Shown here one piece after another: positions 34,374 to 45,100 of a stretch of DNA of 64,000 nt (position 1 is its first letter; every line of letters begins with the position of its first letter). The stretch spans positions 62,001 through 126,000 of the forward strand of contig CAJNAR010000164.1 of NCBI GenBank assembly GCA_905220665.1, in the 5' to 3' direction. Source of the DNA: Albugo candida (Eukaryota; Oomycota; Peronosporomycetes; Albuginales; Albuginaceae). The position numbers and the translations under genes are program-made. The notes beneath the pieces were generated by a model. That model was not told the origin of the DNA. It saw only the letters and a program-made list of their open reading frames with translations, and did no database searches.

Positions 34374-35684
34374 GCTTAGACGACGAGAAATGTTTGTGAT
34401 GTCATCAAAAACCTGGAGAAACTGCCGTAATTCTACTGTTTGTCGGGCTACTTTTTTCAGATCGGAAGTAACATCGATTTCTTCCGGCGTTTTCATCAGC
34501 TGTTGGTATAGCCTTACCATCAGCGATCCGATGCTTGCTGTGGGTGCAAGTGTACGAAGTAATGACAGTAATCGAGTCCGCTGCGAATGGATTTGTGTGT
34601 TGACACTTCTGATAAGACATCGCGTCTGAATGAGACAAATTTGATAATGCTTATCATTGGAGATAGCGAGAGTACATAGACACCTACCTGGTCGATATCT
34701 TCCTCCACACTTGCTGCAAAATTCTCGGGCTCTGAGATATCCTTTACAGAATGTAACGAAACCTCATTGTCATCTTCCACCAAAACCGCTTCTTTTTGTA
34801 AATCCGCAAGCTTTTCTTCCAATAGAACCTTTTGTTCAGCATCATCCAATTCGGCAGTTGCCATATTCTCATCACGCAAGCCGAGTTGCGTGTATTCCTC
34901 TTGCAGGAGCTGAACACGCTCTGTCAGCCGCCTGAGAACTTCCTTTAAGTTTTTGTGTTTTTTCTGACCAATTGTATCAGTATCGAAAGAAGAACAAGGC
35001 CGAAGTCGTTTAGATGATCGCCGCTTTTGCTCAATCGCTTGATTAAGAACATCCATTTCGAGATCCAACTTGCGGAGGGAGCGCTTGTATTCTTTCTAAT
35101 ATCATCCATCGTAACAAAGCAATATTATAAAGATTGTAAGTGTAAGCCAAGACCTGAATCTCAACGTTTCGCCGCAATAAAACATCTTCGAACTAATTTG
35201 ATATTTCATTGAGATTTCTGAATCCTGTGCAACGGAGTACATTACCTTCACCGTTCGCTGAGAAATTTGTCCTTCCAATGAGACTTTTTCTGACTCCATT
35301 TGATCAATGCGCTTCATTCCCAATTGTAATGCCTCTGGAAATGAGAACATTGTGTTTTGGAGCTTTTGAAGTGCCTTTAAATCAGTACAAATCTGGATTT
35401 CGGATGTCTAAGATTCACATTTTTATTTTGTAAGGAAGGGAACGGGTATGGTGCAATTAGTTAGGATCAAAGGTACCAAAACAGGCATAGACGAGAAAGG
35501 AAGCGATTCTGTCATTTGTGACAGCTTTGCTGCCAAGAACGCGTCAGAGACGCGAAGCTGGTGAGAATTGATGGATAGTACTGATATGAACTCAATTGTT
35601 TAGCATGTGGGTGAGCCGAACCTTTTCTGTGCACGCACGAAGCTGCATGACGCAGCGCACTAAGCCACCGGGAACTTCCGCCAT
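34374..35684 (-). CDS. Unknown coiled-coil protein, six exons
   Basis: Exons 35622-35684, 35477-35557, 35246-35407, 35154-35192, 34688-35095 and 34374-34625 (introns 53-69 bp) sum to 335 codons. The protein starts MAEVPGGLVRCVMQL, has a short helix (KLRVSDAFLAAKLSQM), then LQKLQNTMFSFPEALQLG, a basic stretch (EQKRRSSKRLRP) that could be a nuclear signal, and a heptad-type coiled coil (RRLTERVQLLQEEYTQLGL). An acidic segment and a C-terminal helical bundle (TRLLSLLRTLAPTASIGSL, VELRQFLQVFDDI) follow. The architecture suggests a nuclear, perhaps kinetochore or transcription-complex, subunit, but no family could be named. Confidence 0.6.
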
Positions 35685-36589
35685 TGCTGCAGCGTTTGAT
35701 GCCTGAGAGTATATAAGCTTGTGGAGGTGTTCTCGACAGGTATTGATATAATCGGTGCTATATAACCACTTACAATTTCGCGAGAGTTATAAAACTTTAA
35801 AGTAATTCAACTTTCATTGCTCTCGCATCCACGAGTGAATCCCGTCGAAGGAGATGAGAATCTTTCAAAGATAAGCGAGTCGCTAGTATTGAAGAGAATT
35901 TTCAACAAAGTATATTATAGAGATTTGATGACACGCATTCGGGATGTACTCAAACGAGATGCACAGATACCAATAATTTCTATTATGTTGCGTGTTCCAT
36001 CGCATTGGTTGAAGCGTTACTATATAGCTGAGATTCGATACTTTGCGATGGTATGCAACATGCTGAAGTGTAATTTGTTCATTCTATACGTAAACTATTG
36101 CAGTCAATAGCACAGTAGTTGCCTATATTTTGTGCCTGTGAGACATTGTCACGCCATACTTCATCTCGTCCTCACGTACGATAGAGACAACATACGCTGG
36201 TCTGAGCGCGCTTGTGCATGGTGTTCGGCCACGCATTCTAATACTATATCATGCTATTTATTCCTAAATATTGCCTATGTTGGCGCATAGGGCTCGAGGT
36301 AGGTGAGATAAAGGCCCATACCCTCCGTTTCCAACTTTTCAGGCGTGCTTCGTATCACTTGTACTAGCATCAACACGAACAACATTTGGCACTCTATGTA
36401 GGTTCAGTGTAAAGCATAAGTATTTTGCTGCTCTCTTGCAAAAAAAGACGAAAAGGCGAGAAATTTATTCATGCGCAAGAATGTAGTAAAGCATCGCTTA
36501 GGTTTCCAATTCTCTCTATATTCTACAGCATCAGAACAGCACCGTCCACTAAAATATTTTGCGCTTTCCACTTTACAGCAACATCAATA
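35685..36589. other. Intergenic, one weak open frame
   Basis: A 97-codon plus-strand frame at 35817-36110 has some coding flavour (MTRIRDVLKRD, SHWLKRYYIAE) but no ATG at its beginning and no splice partners found. The rest shows nothing. The right part should carry the promoter of the secreted-protein gene. Confidence 0.35.
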
Positions 36590-37111
36590 ATGGTATCTCT
36601 CGGGTATATAATGTACGGTCTCTCCCTTCTCGCGTGTATCAACACAGTCGATGCATCGTATCCGGTTGTGGCACCTTCACCATTTCAAACGGCTCTAAAC
36701 AGTCCGAATTGTTATGGGCTCACCGTAGATGCATCTTACAACGGCTCAACAGTCTGGAATATATGCTCTTTTGATATGGATCACAAAGTACTAGCTCCAG
36801 GTTGCGCACAACGTTTTCAGCAAATTCTAGTACAGTTTCTCAAGTACTACAAAATCGATCGCAACGTGGACAGTATTGACATGGATTCTCTCGCTTTAAT
36901 ACTAAAGCACCATTTCCCAGCGATTGGATTTAATGCCGAAAACATGTATGATATTACAACCAGAGAGGATTTTGAGGAGTGGGTGCTTAAGCACCATCCA
37001 TTACCCTACTACTTATTTGGCTACGCCCTGGTCACAGCCATAAACGACAACACTTTGTTCCTCGTTAATGTGGCTATCTACTTGGCGGTAAACTGTCCAA
37101 TGGGGAAATAG
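36590..37111 (+). CDS. Small secreted protein
   Basis: A single-exon protein of 173 residues. The ATG at 36590 is chosen because it begins a signal peptide (LGYIMYGLSLLACINTVDA, cleavage likely near ASYP). The mature part has four cysteines, two N-glycosylation-type sites (NGS, NDNT) and ends with NTLFLVNVAIYLAVNCPMGK. The C-terminal 60 residues resemble the secreted protein at 61253-61753 (pattern K-H/Y-P, then FLV-x2-AI, then CP near the end). No RxLR or CHxC motif is seen. Secretion is inferred; an apoplastic or effector role is only a possibility. Confidence 0.65.
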   Translation: MVSLGYIMYGLSLLACINTVDASYPVVAPSPFQTALNSPNCYGLTVDASYNGSTVWNICSFDMDHKVLAPGCAQRFQQILVQFLKYYKIDRNVDSIDMDSLALILKHHFPAIGFNAENMYDITTREDFEEWVLKHHPLPYYLFGYALVTAINDNTLFLVNVAIYLAVNCPMGK

Positions 37112-37561
37112 AGTCTCATCCGAAGAATGCTTGCTCATGTATGGGAATGTTTTCTCAATCAGTGGACAGGTTTTCTTTAAATGACGGATGTCGTATGTGT
37201 GTCCAGTAGTTGTCCATAATCACCGGTACGAATATAACCCAAATTCTACGATTCTTTCAGCAGAGCTCTTATCATTCATTGTCTCAAGTGTTTTGTTCGG
37301 GACCCAAAACAATTGTAATGAGCAAAAACAGATGTAATTTATACGGACCACTTGACTAGTGTTGCTGCTATGTATACGGATGCTTATCCTTACTCTACGT
37401 CAATCGCTTTAGTTTGACCCCAGTCAAGCTCTATTCGAACATAATCCATTTGATTGAAACGCTATTTGTAAAGCACACTTCGACGTACGCTTGGATTGTT
37501 GCCCACAATGAGTCGTATTTCGAGCTAATTATATCCATCCTAATACATCGTGAAACATACG
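37112..37561. other. Intergenic, nothing recognised
   Basis: No gene, repeat or RNA is recognisable. It presumably contains the 3' UTR of the secreted-protein gene and the promoter of the CNBD gene. Confidence 0.4.
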
Positions 37562-40500
37562 ATGGAGCATGAAAGTTCTGACTCGCAAAATGAGCACATA
37601 TCTTCGTCCAATCGACGCTACTCTTTAGCCTCACAGCTTCGTTTTGAAGCAATTCGTGACACCTTTGAGCACACAATCAACGAGAACGTGACATTGACGG
37701 AAACTTGCCGATGCATTTTAAACAAGCCGAAAGGTGAAAGACTCCCTGAAGAAATCCATCAGGTTTTGGTACTATCGTTTAACTGCCTTCATTGATCTGA
37801 GTCGATCATTCTTAGCTAAAGTCGTTGCTGAAAAAATCGAATTTGGTCAAGCATTTTCCTAGTCTTCTTCCAGGTACTCACATACCGAAAGATACTTTTG
37901 AAGCGCCTAAACTTCTCTCATTTGTAGACAAGGTTGGGACGTTAGAAAGGTACCACATTCCATGCAGCTCAGCCTCATATGATAGATGGATCGATTGTAT
38001 CAAAATCTTCAGCTTCAAGTCTTCACGAAGGATGCGCTCATCTTCCAAAAAGTTTGCACTTTTCTGCTGATCGACGAGCTTTTCTTACTATTTATGTAGG
38101 GCGATGTTGGCCACTGCATGCATCTTGTTTTCACAGGAAAAGGTACGCGATCCAAAGACTTTTGGTGTATGACAGACTCACCTGTCCGTTGTAAGTGGCA
38201 ATATATGCGACTTCGTCCTTATCCGATACAGCCGTTGAATCCATCTCCAATACCAACGTCCATTTCTCGCCTTCATATACGCATTTAATTGACATCGTCC
38301 CGGGGGATACCTTTGGCGAACGCGCGTTGCTTCTTCATAATAGTCGACGCACAGGCAAGCCACTTCGTTCGTTGTCGTCTCTATGGTATGCTCAAGCTCT
38401 CGTGAGTAGCATCCGCGATGGTGGTGAGCCCTACGGCTGAGTTGATTATAATCTCCCGATCACTATTTGTGGAGATGAGTGAGACGACAGTGGACGGAAA
38501 CACCTCGTTGCTCAGACAGTTCCGCTCCGGCAAAGACATTGTCCGTTCCATTTTCCAAAGGCCACCCAGCCAGCGATACGAGAAGGATTTGAATATTGCT
38601 ATTGACTACTTGAATAGCGTCAAGTTCTTCTCACGTTTTACCTTGGGCGTACGCAAAAAGCTCTGTAAGGTCATGAACTTTATCACTTGTGCGTCCAGTA
38701 CGATTCTTTTCGAAGAAGGACAGATTGGTCGACATTTTTATATCCTTTTTAGCGGTCAGGTCGAAGTATCGGTCAAGTACAAGAATCGCTTTGACGAGAC
38801 TTCGGGAAACGTGTTAGCAACACTTGGAGAAGGTGATTCCTTCGGTGAGTTGGCACTATCCGAATCCAATGGTGTGAGAAGAGCTACCGTCCAGTCGACG
38901 ATATTTTGTGAGTTTCTCACGCTGAATCGAGAGCAATTCGAGCCACTGGTGAAGAAAACCCAAGGTGAATATCGGCAGAAATACGTCGCACTGTTACGGC
39001 AGAATCCATTGTTTCAAGGAGTAGAATGGAATGACGAGATTTTGCAGAGTTTGTGTGCAGTAATGAATGAGAAGACCTTCCCGCTGGGTAGTGAAATTTG
39101 CAAGCAGGTTATCTCCACATTGAATTCTCATGCAAGTCTTTTTAAACAATCGTTTCGATGAAGGGATCGCGGGCAATGGAAGTGGTTATTCTCGTACGCG
39201 GTGAGTGTGAGATGATTCAGGAAAAAATCGATCCAATTTCGAGGAAATCGCAAGCTTACCGCGTCGGGCGATTCGGACCAACTTCGATTCTAAGTTCTGC
39301 AGAGTACGTGAAAACTCGCAAGTGTCATGATTTTCATTCGAGTGAATGGATAGGACGTGCACCGGAAAGTTTACTGACATCATTCTGAGAGATTATGCGA
39401 TTGTGGCCAGTACACTTGTCAAAGTGCTGTTGTTATCGCGCTATAATCTCTTCCAGATGCTCTCCATTGACACGCTCGTAACCATACAGCGACAATCATT
39501 GAAAATCAAGACAGAAAGTGTTGAAAGTCGAGCGTTAAAGACCGTATTATGGGATCGATATCGTCATGATGTGGTCCAACAAACAATTGGTAATCGGGCA
39601 TTAGAGCCGACGCTTGCACGTTGTAGCTCTGCTCCAATATTTCCATCAAATCATAGCGTCCCGAGGCATATTGTCGACGCTGATTTTATCGGATTTAGCG
39701 ATCTTCGGCCAAGGAAAAACTCTATGCTTGTTGAATCAGACTCCAACTTGTATCTGCTTACATCGAGACGATCACAGGCATCAGTGAAGATTAGTGCACG
39801 ACACTCGATGAGCTCCGGGATGCAACAGATTGCATCTCAACCAGTTCGAGGTCGTAGGCGAGGCATCAAACTAGGCATGTTGTCTCACATTAGTCAAGTG
39901 GCAAATGCAAAGCAAGCTGATCGATTGATAAAGCAGGAGCTTTCCGCTGATGAGGCCAAAGAACTCGTACGTACAGATATGATCTCGTTTGCAGCAAAAA
40001 TTCTGTCAGAGCAGGAACGATATGACCGTACCAAGCTCCTCGGGTATGCAAGTAAATCCCGCTCAGGTAAATCAGAAGCCTTGCAGAGCGCAATCCAATC
40101 GAGAGTTTTCTCGCCCGCATTTGCCGATGATGGATTGAGGAAGCCAACACACGGAATTCATTATCCCTTCTCACTAGTTGGCTTTCTTCGTGAGCGTGTG
40201 TCTTCCTGTAGCAAAGAATGCCATTTCACAGGTTTCCGAATATTAGGAAAATGCCGTGCGTTTGGTGATGCAATCCATTTATTTCGCAGTGTCTGCTGCT
40301 TTGAGACAGAATGCCATCCACAAAATGACATAAGTCAATTTGCTGTCTACAAAGACGAAGAGCTCACAATGCTTCTGGAAAACAATCATGACGGTCAAAA
40401 GTGTCCAGAAAAAACTGATATGTCATCAACAAGAATGATAGTCGCTTCTCAATATCGACCACGCACTTTATCGTGCGGCAATGAGCAGCGCTTTGCATGC

Positions 40501-40896
40501 GCGAGAGTATTCCACAATACGATACCAAAAACACATCCTGTTTCATCCATTGAGTCTCTGACAATGCATGTATACCAAAGCTTTTCTACCTGTCAAAGCG
40601 CTGTTCGTTTTGCGAAAACAAATGCGGACGTCTTCTTCGATACGACTCCTCTTCTTATTATTCCGTTTTATGAATGGATTTTGTTTTCAGATGTGCAAAA
40701 GTTGAGTGCAAATAGTACGGATTTGGATCAAGCGATTGAATTTGTGACAACACGGAACGCATTGACAGCATATGGTGGTGAAAGTATGCAACGATCCATT
40801 CAGTTGAGTACATGTAAGGGACGTCGAGATGCCGTGGAAAAGGTCAGAGAGGCCACAAAGTGTAGAAAGACAGCATTAAGGCCATTGTATAGATAG
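37562..40896 (+). CDS. Protein with two cyclic nucleotide-binding domains
   Basis: Exons are 37562-37762, 37816-37873, (37928-37932), 37986-38051, 38100-38142, 38196-38354, 38410-39107, 39164-39303 and 39354-40896, giving 970 residues. CNBD 1 spans KDALIFQKGDVGHCMHLVF, VPGDTFGERALLL, SRRTASAMVV and AELIIISRSLF. CNBD 2 spans ILFEEGQIGRHFYILFSGQ, GEGDSFGELALSESNGVRRA and EFLTLNREQFE. The phosphate-binding cassettes (FGERALL, FGELAL) keep the glycine and glutamate for cyclic nucleotide binding. A further partial CNB-like fold follows (GSEICKQGSRAMEVVILVRGE). The C-terminal half is polar with no domain. The intron at 38355-38409 has a GC donor. A 5 bp exon is needed in the family-like model; the alternative keeps 54 extra in-frame bases. 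The likely role is as a cyclic-nucleotide sensor. Confidence 0.82.
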
Positions 40897-41273
40897 AGAA
40901 TCATAGTTTTAATTGCGCAACACGCAGACGATGTCGAGTGCTTTTCGTGCTTTGGATCGAATTTGGAGATGGCATGCGAAACTACAGTTGACACTCGTAT
41001 ACAGGCTCGCATCAATTTGACTGGTGCAAGTGGCGACGTTCATTTTGTTTGTATTTTGCTAACGGATCCGATAAACGTAAGTGGAAATTCATGGAGAAAC
41101 AAGAGTATGCCGCTTGAGAACGCAGACAATGTCATGCTGTCTTCGTATTTCTGTCAGTGGCATGCCCTTGTATCTCAATGTGGAGGCAGGAATCAACCGG
41201 GGTGTACCTCGATTTGATTCCGAAACCTTGGCTATGAGTACCTCAGTAACAAAGTCTCTTTCTTTGCTGTAGC
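40897..41273. other. Upstream region of ribosomal gene
   Basis: No protein is recognised. It should hold the promoter and leader of the ribosomal protein gene; the segment ending GCTGTAG just before its ATG looks like a splice acceptor, so a 5' UTR intron is possible. Confidence 0.35.
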
Positions 41274-41720
41274 ATGGTGCGAATGAATGTCCTGGCTGAC
41301 TGTCTTAAGACAATTTACAACGCTGAAAAGCGTGGAAAACGACAAGTTTTGATCAGACCGCAGTCCAAAGTGATTGTCAAAGTACTGCAAGTTATGCAGA
41401 AAAACGGTTGGTTGACTTGTTTCTATGCAGCTTGTTGGTCTTCTTATCGCGTTGTGGTAGGATATATCGGAGAATTCGAGATCATCGACGATCACCGTGG
41501 CGGCAAAATTGTGGTTGAGCTCAAGGGACGATTGAACAAATGTGGTGTCATATCTCCACGTTTCGATGTACAGGTTGCAGATATCGAAAAATGGATCAAC
41601 AACCTTCTACCGTCCCGCCAGTTTGGACATATTGTGCTTAGTACTACGTACGGTATCATGGACCACCATGAAGCCCGTCGAAGACACACGGGTGGAAAAG
41701 TTATCGGTTTCTTTTATTAG
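41274..41720 (+). CDS. RPS15A: 40S ribosomal protein S15a (uS8)
   Basis: Exons 41274-41406 and 41461-41720 (54 bp intron) give 130 residues, exactly the eukaryotic size. The sequence begins [20 protein letters not shown] and includes [65 protein letters not shown] and [11 protein letters not shown]. It binds the central domain of 18S rRNA in the small subunit. Without removing the intron, a stretch of 18 foreign residues would sit between KNG and YIGEF. Confidence 0.97.
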   Translation: MVRMNVLADCLKTIYNAEKRGKRQVLIRPQSKVIVKVLQVMQKNGWLTCFYAACWSSYRVVVGYIGEFEIIDDHRGGKIVVELKGRLNKCGVISPRFDVQVADIEKWINNLLPSRQFGHIVLSTTYGIMDHHEARRRHTGGKVIGFFY

Positions 41721-42149
41721 AAAGCATTATCAATCGCGAAAACAGCTCGGATCCGTTTTGTCTTCTTTTTGAATTGAGCACCGCAAATCCCTGTGTAATC
41801 TGAGAAGCAATATAGCAACATATTACCAATCCATTCACAAGTGTTACATTTTTAACCGTTCCTGCAGCTTTCTGAAAGTCAAGTGATATCTGCTCAGTTA
41901 TCTCGAAAGAAGCATCCCATCTCGCAGCCACCATCTCGTTCATCCAGAGCGCCCGTCTACCATAACGTGACCCTCTTTAAAGATGTGAACGAGCAAGGTA
42001 TAGCGGTGAGTATGACTTAATCATAACTTCTTTTTACACATCACTGATTGGATTATTTCTGTCCAATGCTATCACTCGTTGCACTAAATTCCGCCAATCA
42101 GGTCGCACGAACAAACGTCGAGAATCGCGAGATATAATTTGGAGTACGC
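41721..42149. other. Intergenic before VPS13
   Basis: No gene is recognised. It includes the 3' end of RPS15A and the VPS13 promoter; GTGAGTATG and TAATTTGGAG segments suggest a possible leader intron, which is not provable. Confidence 0.35.
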
Positions 42150-45100
42150 ATGCTCGAAGGACCGTTAAAGTCTTGGATCAGTCACTTTCTTGGTCAATAT
42201 GTGGAAAGCCAAAATCTACAGCTAAGTACGAAATTATGGTCCGTGTCAGAAGAATTGGAACTCGTTAATTTGACTCTAAAATCATCGATCATACCAGGCT
42301 GGCTTCCATTCCAACTCAAAGCAGGTTTTATAGGCCAATTGAACATCAATGTGCCAATAACGGCCTTATTCGGCAAAGGATCCGCAAAATTGATATTCAA
42401 AGATGTACTAATTATACTGAAACAGCCATTGTATACTGAAGACGAAATAAACAAAGAAATAGAGAGTCGAAATAGTGAAAAAGCGAGTGATTTGAAGAAA
42501 GATATACTAAAGCGATGGTTTGGAAACGAACAATCTGAATTCGATGTTCCAATTGAGCACGAAGGGTACTTTGGAACGGATGGATGGATTGGAAGAACGC
42601 TCTCTAAGCTTATTGATAATTTGCAGGTCGAAATTCGTAATTTTCATATCCGAATAGAGGGATTTTATAGCATCAATGTTGGCTCTACTGCATATACAAA
42701 TGACTTTCCTACTATGATTCGATCGGGTAATATATCGTCGATGTACTCTGAACGTGATACACCAAAGCAGTTTGCAATTGGGATCAGCCTCGGAGCATTA
42801 TCGGCTGTGACAACCGACAGTAAGTGGCGCGTTGGGAAGGGTTTGGATGATAAAAAATCCGATTTGAATGATACGACTGAGAGCGACGAAGAGCACAAGG
42901 GAAGACTTTATAAACTGCTCAGTGTGCTCGATGTATCTTTCTATATCGATCCGAATTCAATTCACTTTGTACATAGCAGCATACACCCACGTGTGATGCA
43001 ATCGACACTGAGTCGACTGAAAGAAATGGGCTCATCTAGACCCGATCACGTCGATGGTCAATGGTCGTCAACTACCTTTTTTGAATGGTGGAACTTTGAG
43101 GAGAATGCTCGCCTTCATCGCTTCGTCCTAGCTCCTTTCTCTGCGAGTCTCAAACTCGAGATAAACTTTGCAAATTCAAGCAGCACCAATGCCGATCCAC
43201 GCTACACAGCCATGTTTTACTTGTCTCGATTGAATTGCGCTATCGATGAAAAACAGCTCTCTATCTGGGGACTGATTATGGACTCATTCAATACGCATGA
43301 CGAATGGCGTCACGACATGAAGATGCAACTCATCGCGGAGGAAAGACGGGCTTTGTATACAAATAGAGACGCTAGCCAACACATTGAAAAGGAGTACCTG
43401 GTATCATGGGACAAGATACTGAGTGCTAAAATATCACAACCGGAGCACTTCCATCACATTGAGAAATCGAACGCATGGAGAGAATTGCTGCAACTCGAGC
43501 GAGACCTTCCTTTATCGTACATTGTGTATCTCCGAAACTATGGAAGTTACGAAGACGTCATGAAGAAAGCGTGTTTTTCTGAGAAGAAAAGTCGACCGGA
43601 TAATGGCCCAAGAGATGTCACGTATCGCGATACTCCCGAAGATACCCCCATTGAAGTCCATATGCAATTTCCACGTGGATCAACTGGTCTCGTGCTCACA
43701 TATCATCGCTTGACACAGGAACTTATTGTGATTGCCTCGAAGGAGGATACTGCTGCAAGTGAGAATCGCATTCGACCTCGCTCACGTCTGATCAAATTGA
43801 ATGGTGAGAGCATTTTGGAAAAGGCTCCTTCTCAGTCTGGCATCGATTATCAGAAATGGCTCGATGAATTGGATCTGGATATTAAGATTTTGAGCTTTCA
43901 TCTTCCGCCCGAAGAACATGCTGAGGATGTACCATTGAATGTCGTAAGTCGGGTGAAATTCCACACGACAAAACTCAAATTCACAATTGTTAGTGCAGCA
44001 CGTACGATACCGATTATCCGGTGCGTATTATACGATGCTGCATTGAGTATGATCGGATTAGGAGATTCTCTGTTCTCGTACCATCAATACGACATTGCAA
44101 TTGGTAGCTTTTTGCTTCAGAATATGATCGTCAGACATGGATTTTGGCATCAAGAGGAGCCGCTTGTGTCGTATTGTATTCTCAGCAGTGTACGACGTAC
44201 TCAACGAGATCTCGGCAATTATCTACAAGATGCTGAAAAGGAGGCAAATAGGTCGTGCTCACTTCATTTGGGCGCTGATTTCTTATATAAACAACATCAG
44301 GATGTCAAGAAAGGAAGCTATGGAGTAAAGTATCTGATTCATTTGGGAGATATTGTGGCAGTCTTCGATGAGGATAAGATCACACAATTAGTATCAGCGT
44401 TATATTCCTTCCAATATGGGATTTTGGCTCCGGAGAAGACGAGGTCTACGCACACTACCGGCGACAAAAAAGATGATACAGAGCATTGTGATCATCGATA
44501 TAGCCATGGGAAAGACGGTGGTAGCACCTGTTTAAGCTCTGTAAGCACAATGGATTCCAGTAATCGGACATATGATGAAGCTGGGTTCTCGAATCTTAAA
44601 GTCGAGCAGCCAAAAGCTGAGACCCGAAAGCTTATTCGTACGACTTTTGACGTCCAATTGGGACATATTCGGATGTACATTTGTGGGAAGGATATTGAAT
44701 CAAGTGAGGATGACCTTGATGCTCGTACAAATCATGACGCATGCTCTTCCAGTCACTCGTTTGATTGCACCGAGCACGAGACTCAAGCAGCATTGGTATC
44801 GAGAGAAGCATCGTATTGGAACGTACTTCATCAGCTGGCACCTAACGACGATCATGAGTCAAAAGCGGATGGAGGGACACGTTCTCACGACCTGAATATG
44901 TTCCCACGCGATTGGATCCAATACAATGAAGCTGTCGTAAACGTACAACGTCATATTCGTGGATTCCTTGCACGTAAATTACCGATTCCGCGAATGGTTC
45001 TGAAGGCGCACTCTTCCGTGAGAAGAATCGATTATGCAAAGTTTGGCTGGCTGTACAAGCGCGACGATACATTGACATTCTGTCGATGGCAGCGATATTG

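Noticed and set aside
40963..41217. Plus-strand open frame upstream of RPS15A
   Set aside because: No domain, no supporting splice sites, and it sits where the ribosomal gene leader is expected.
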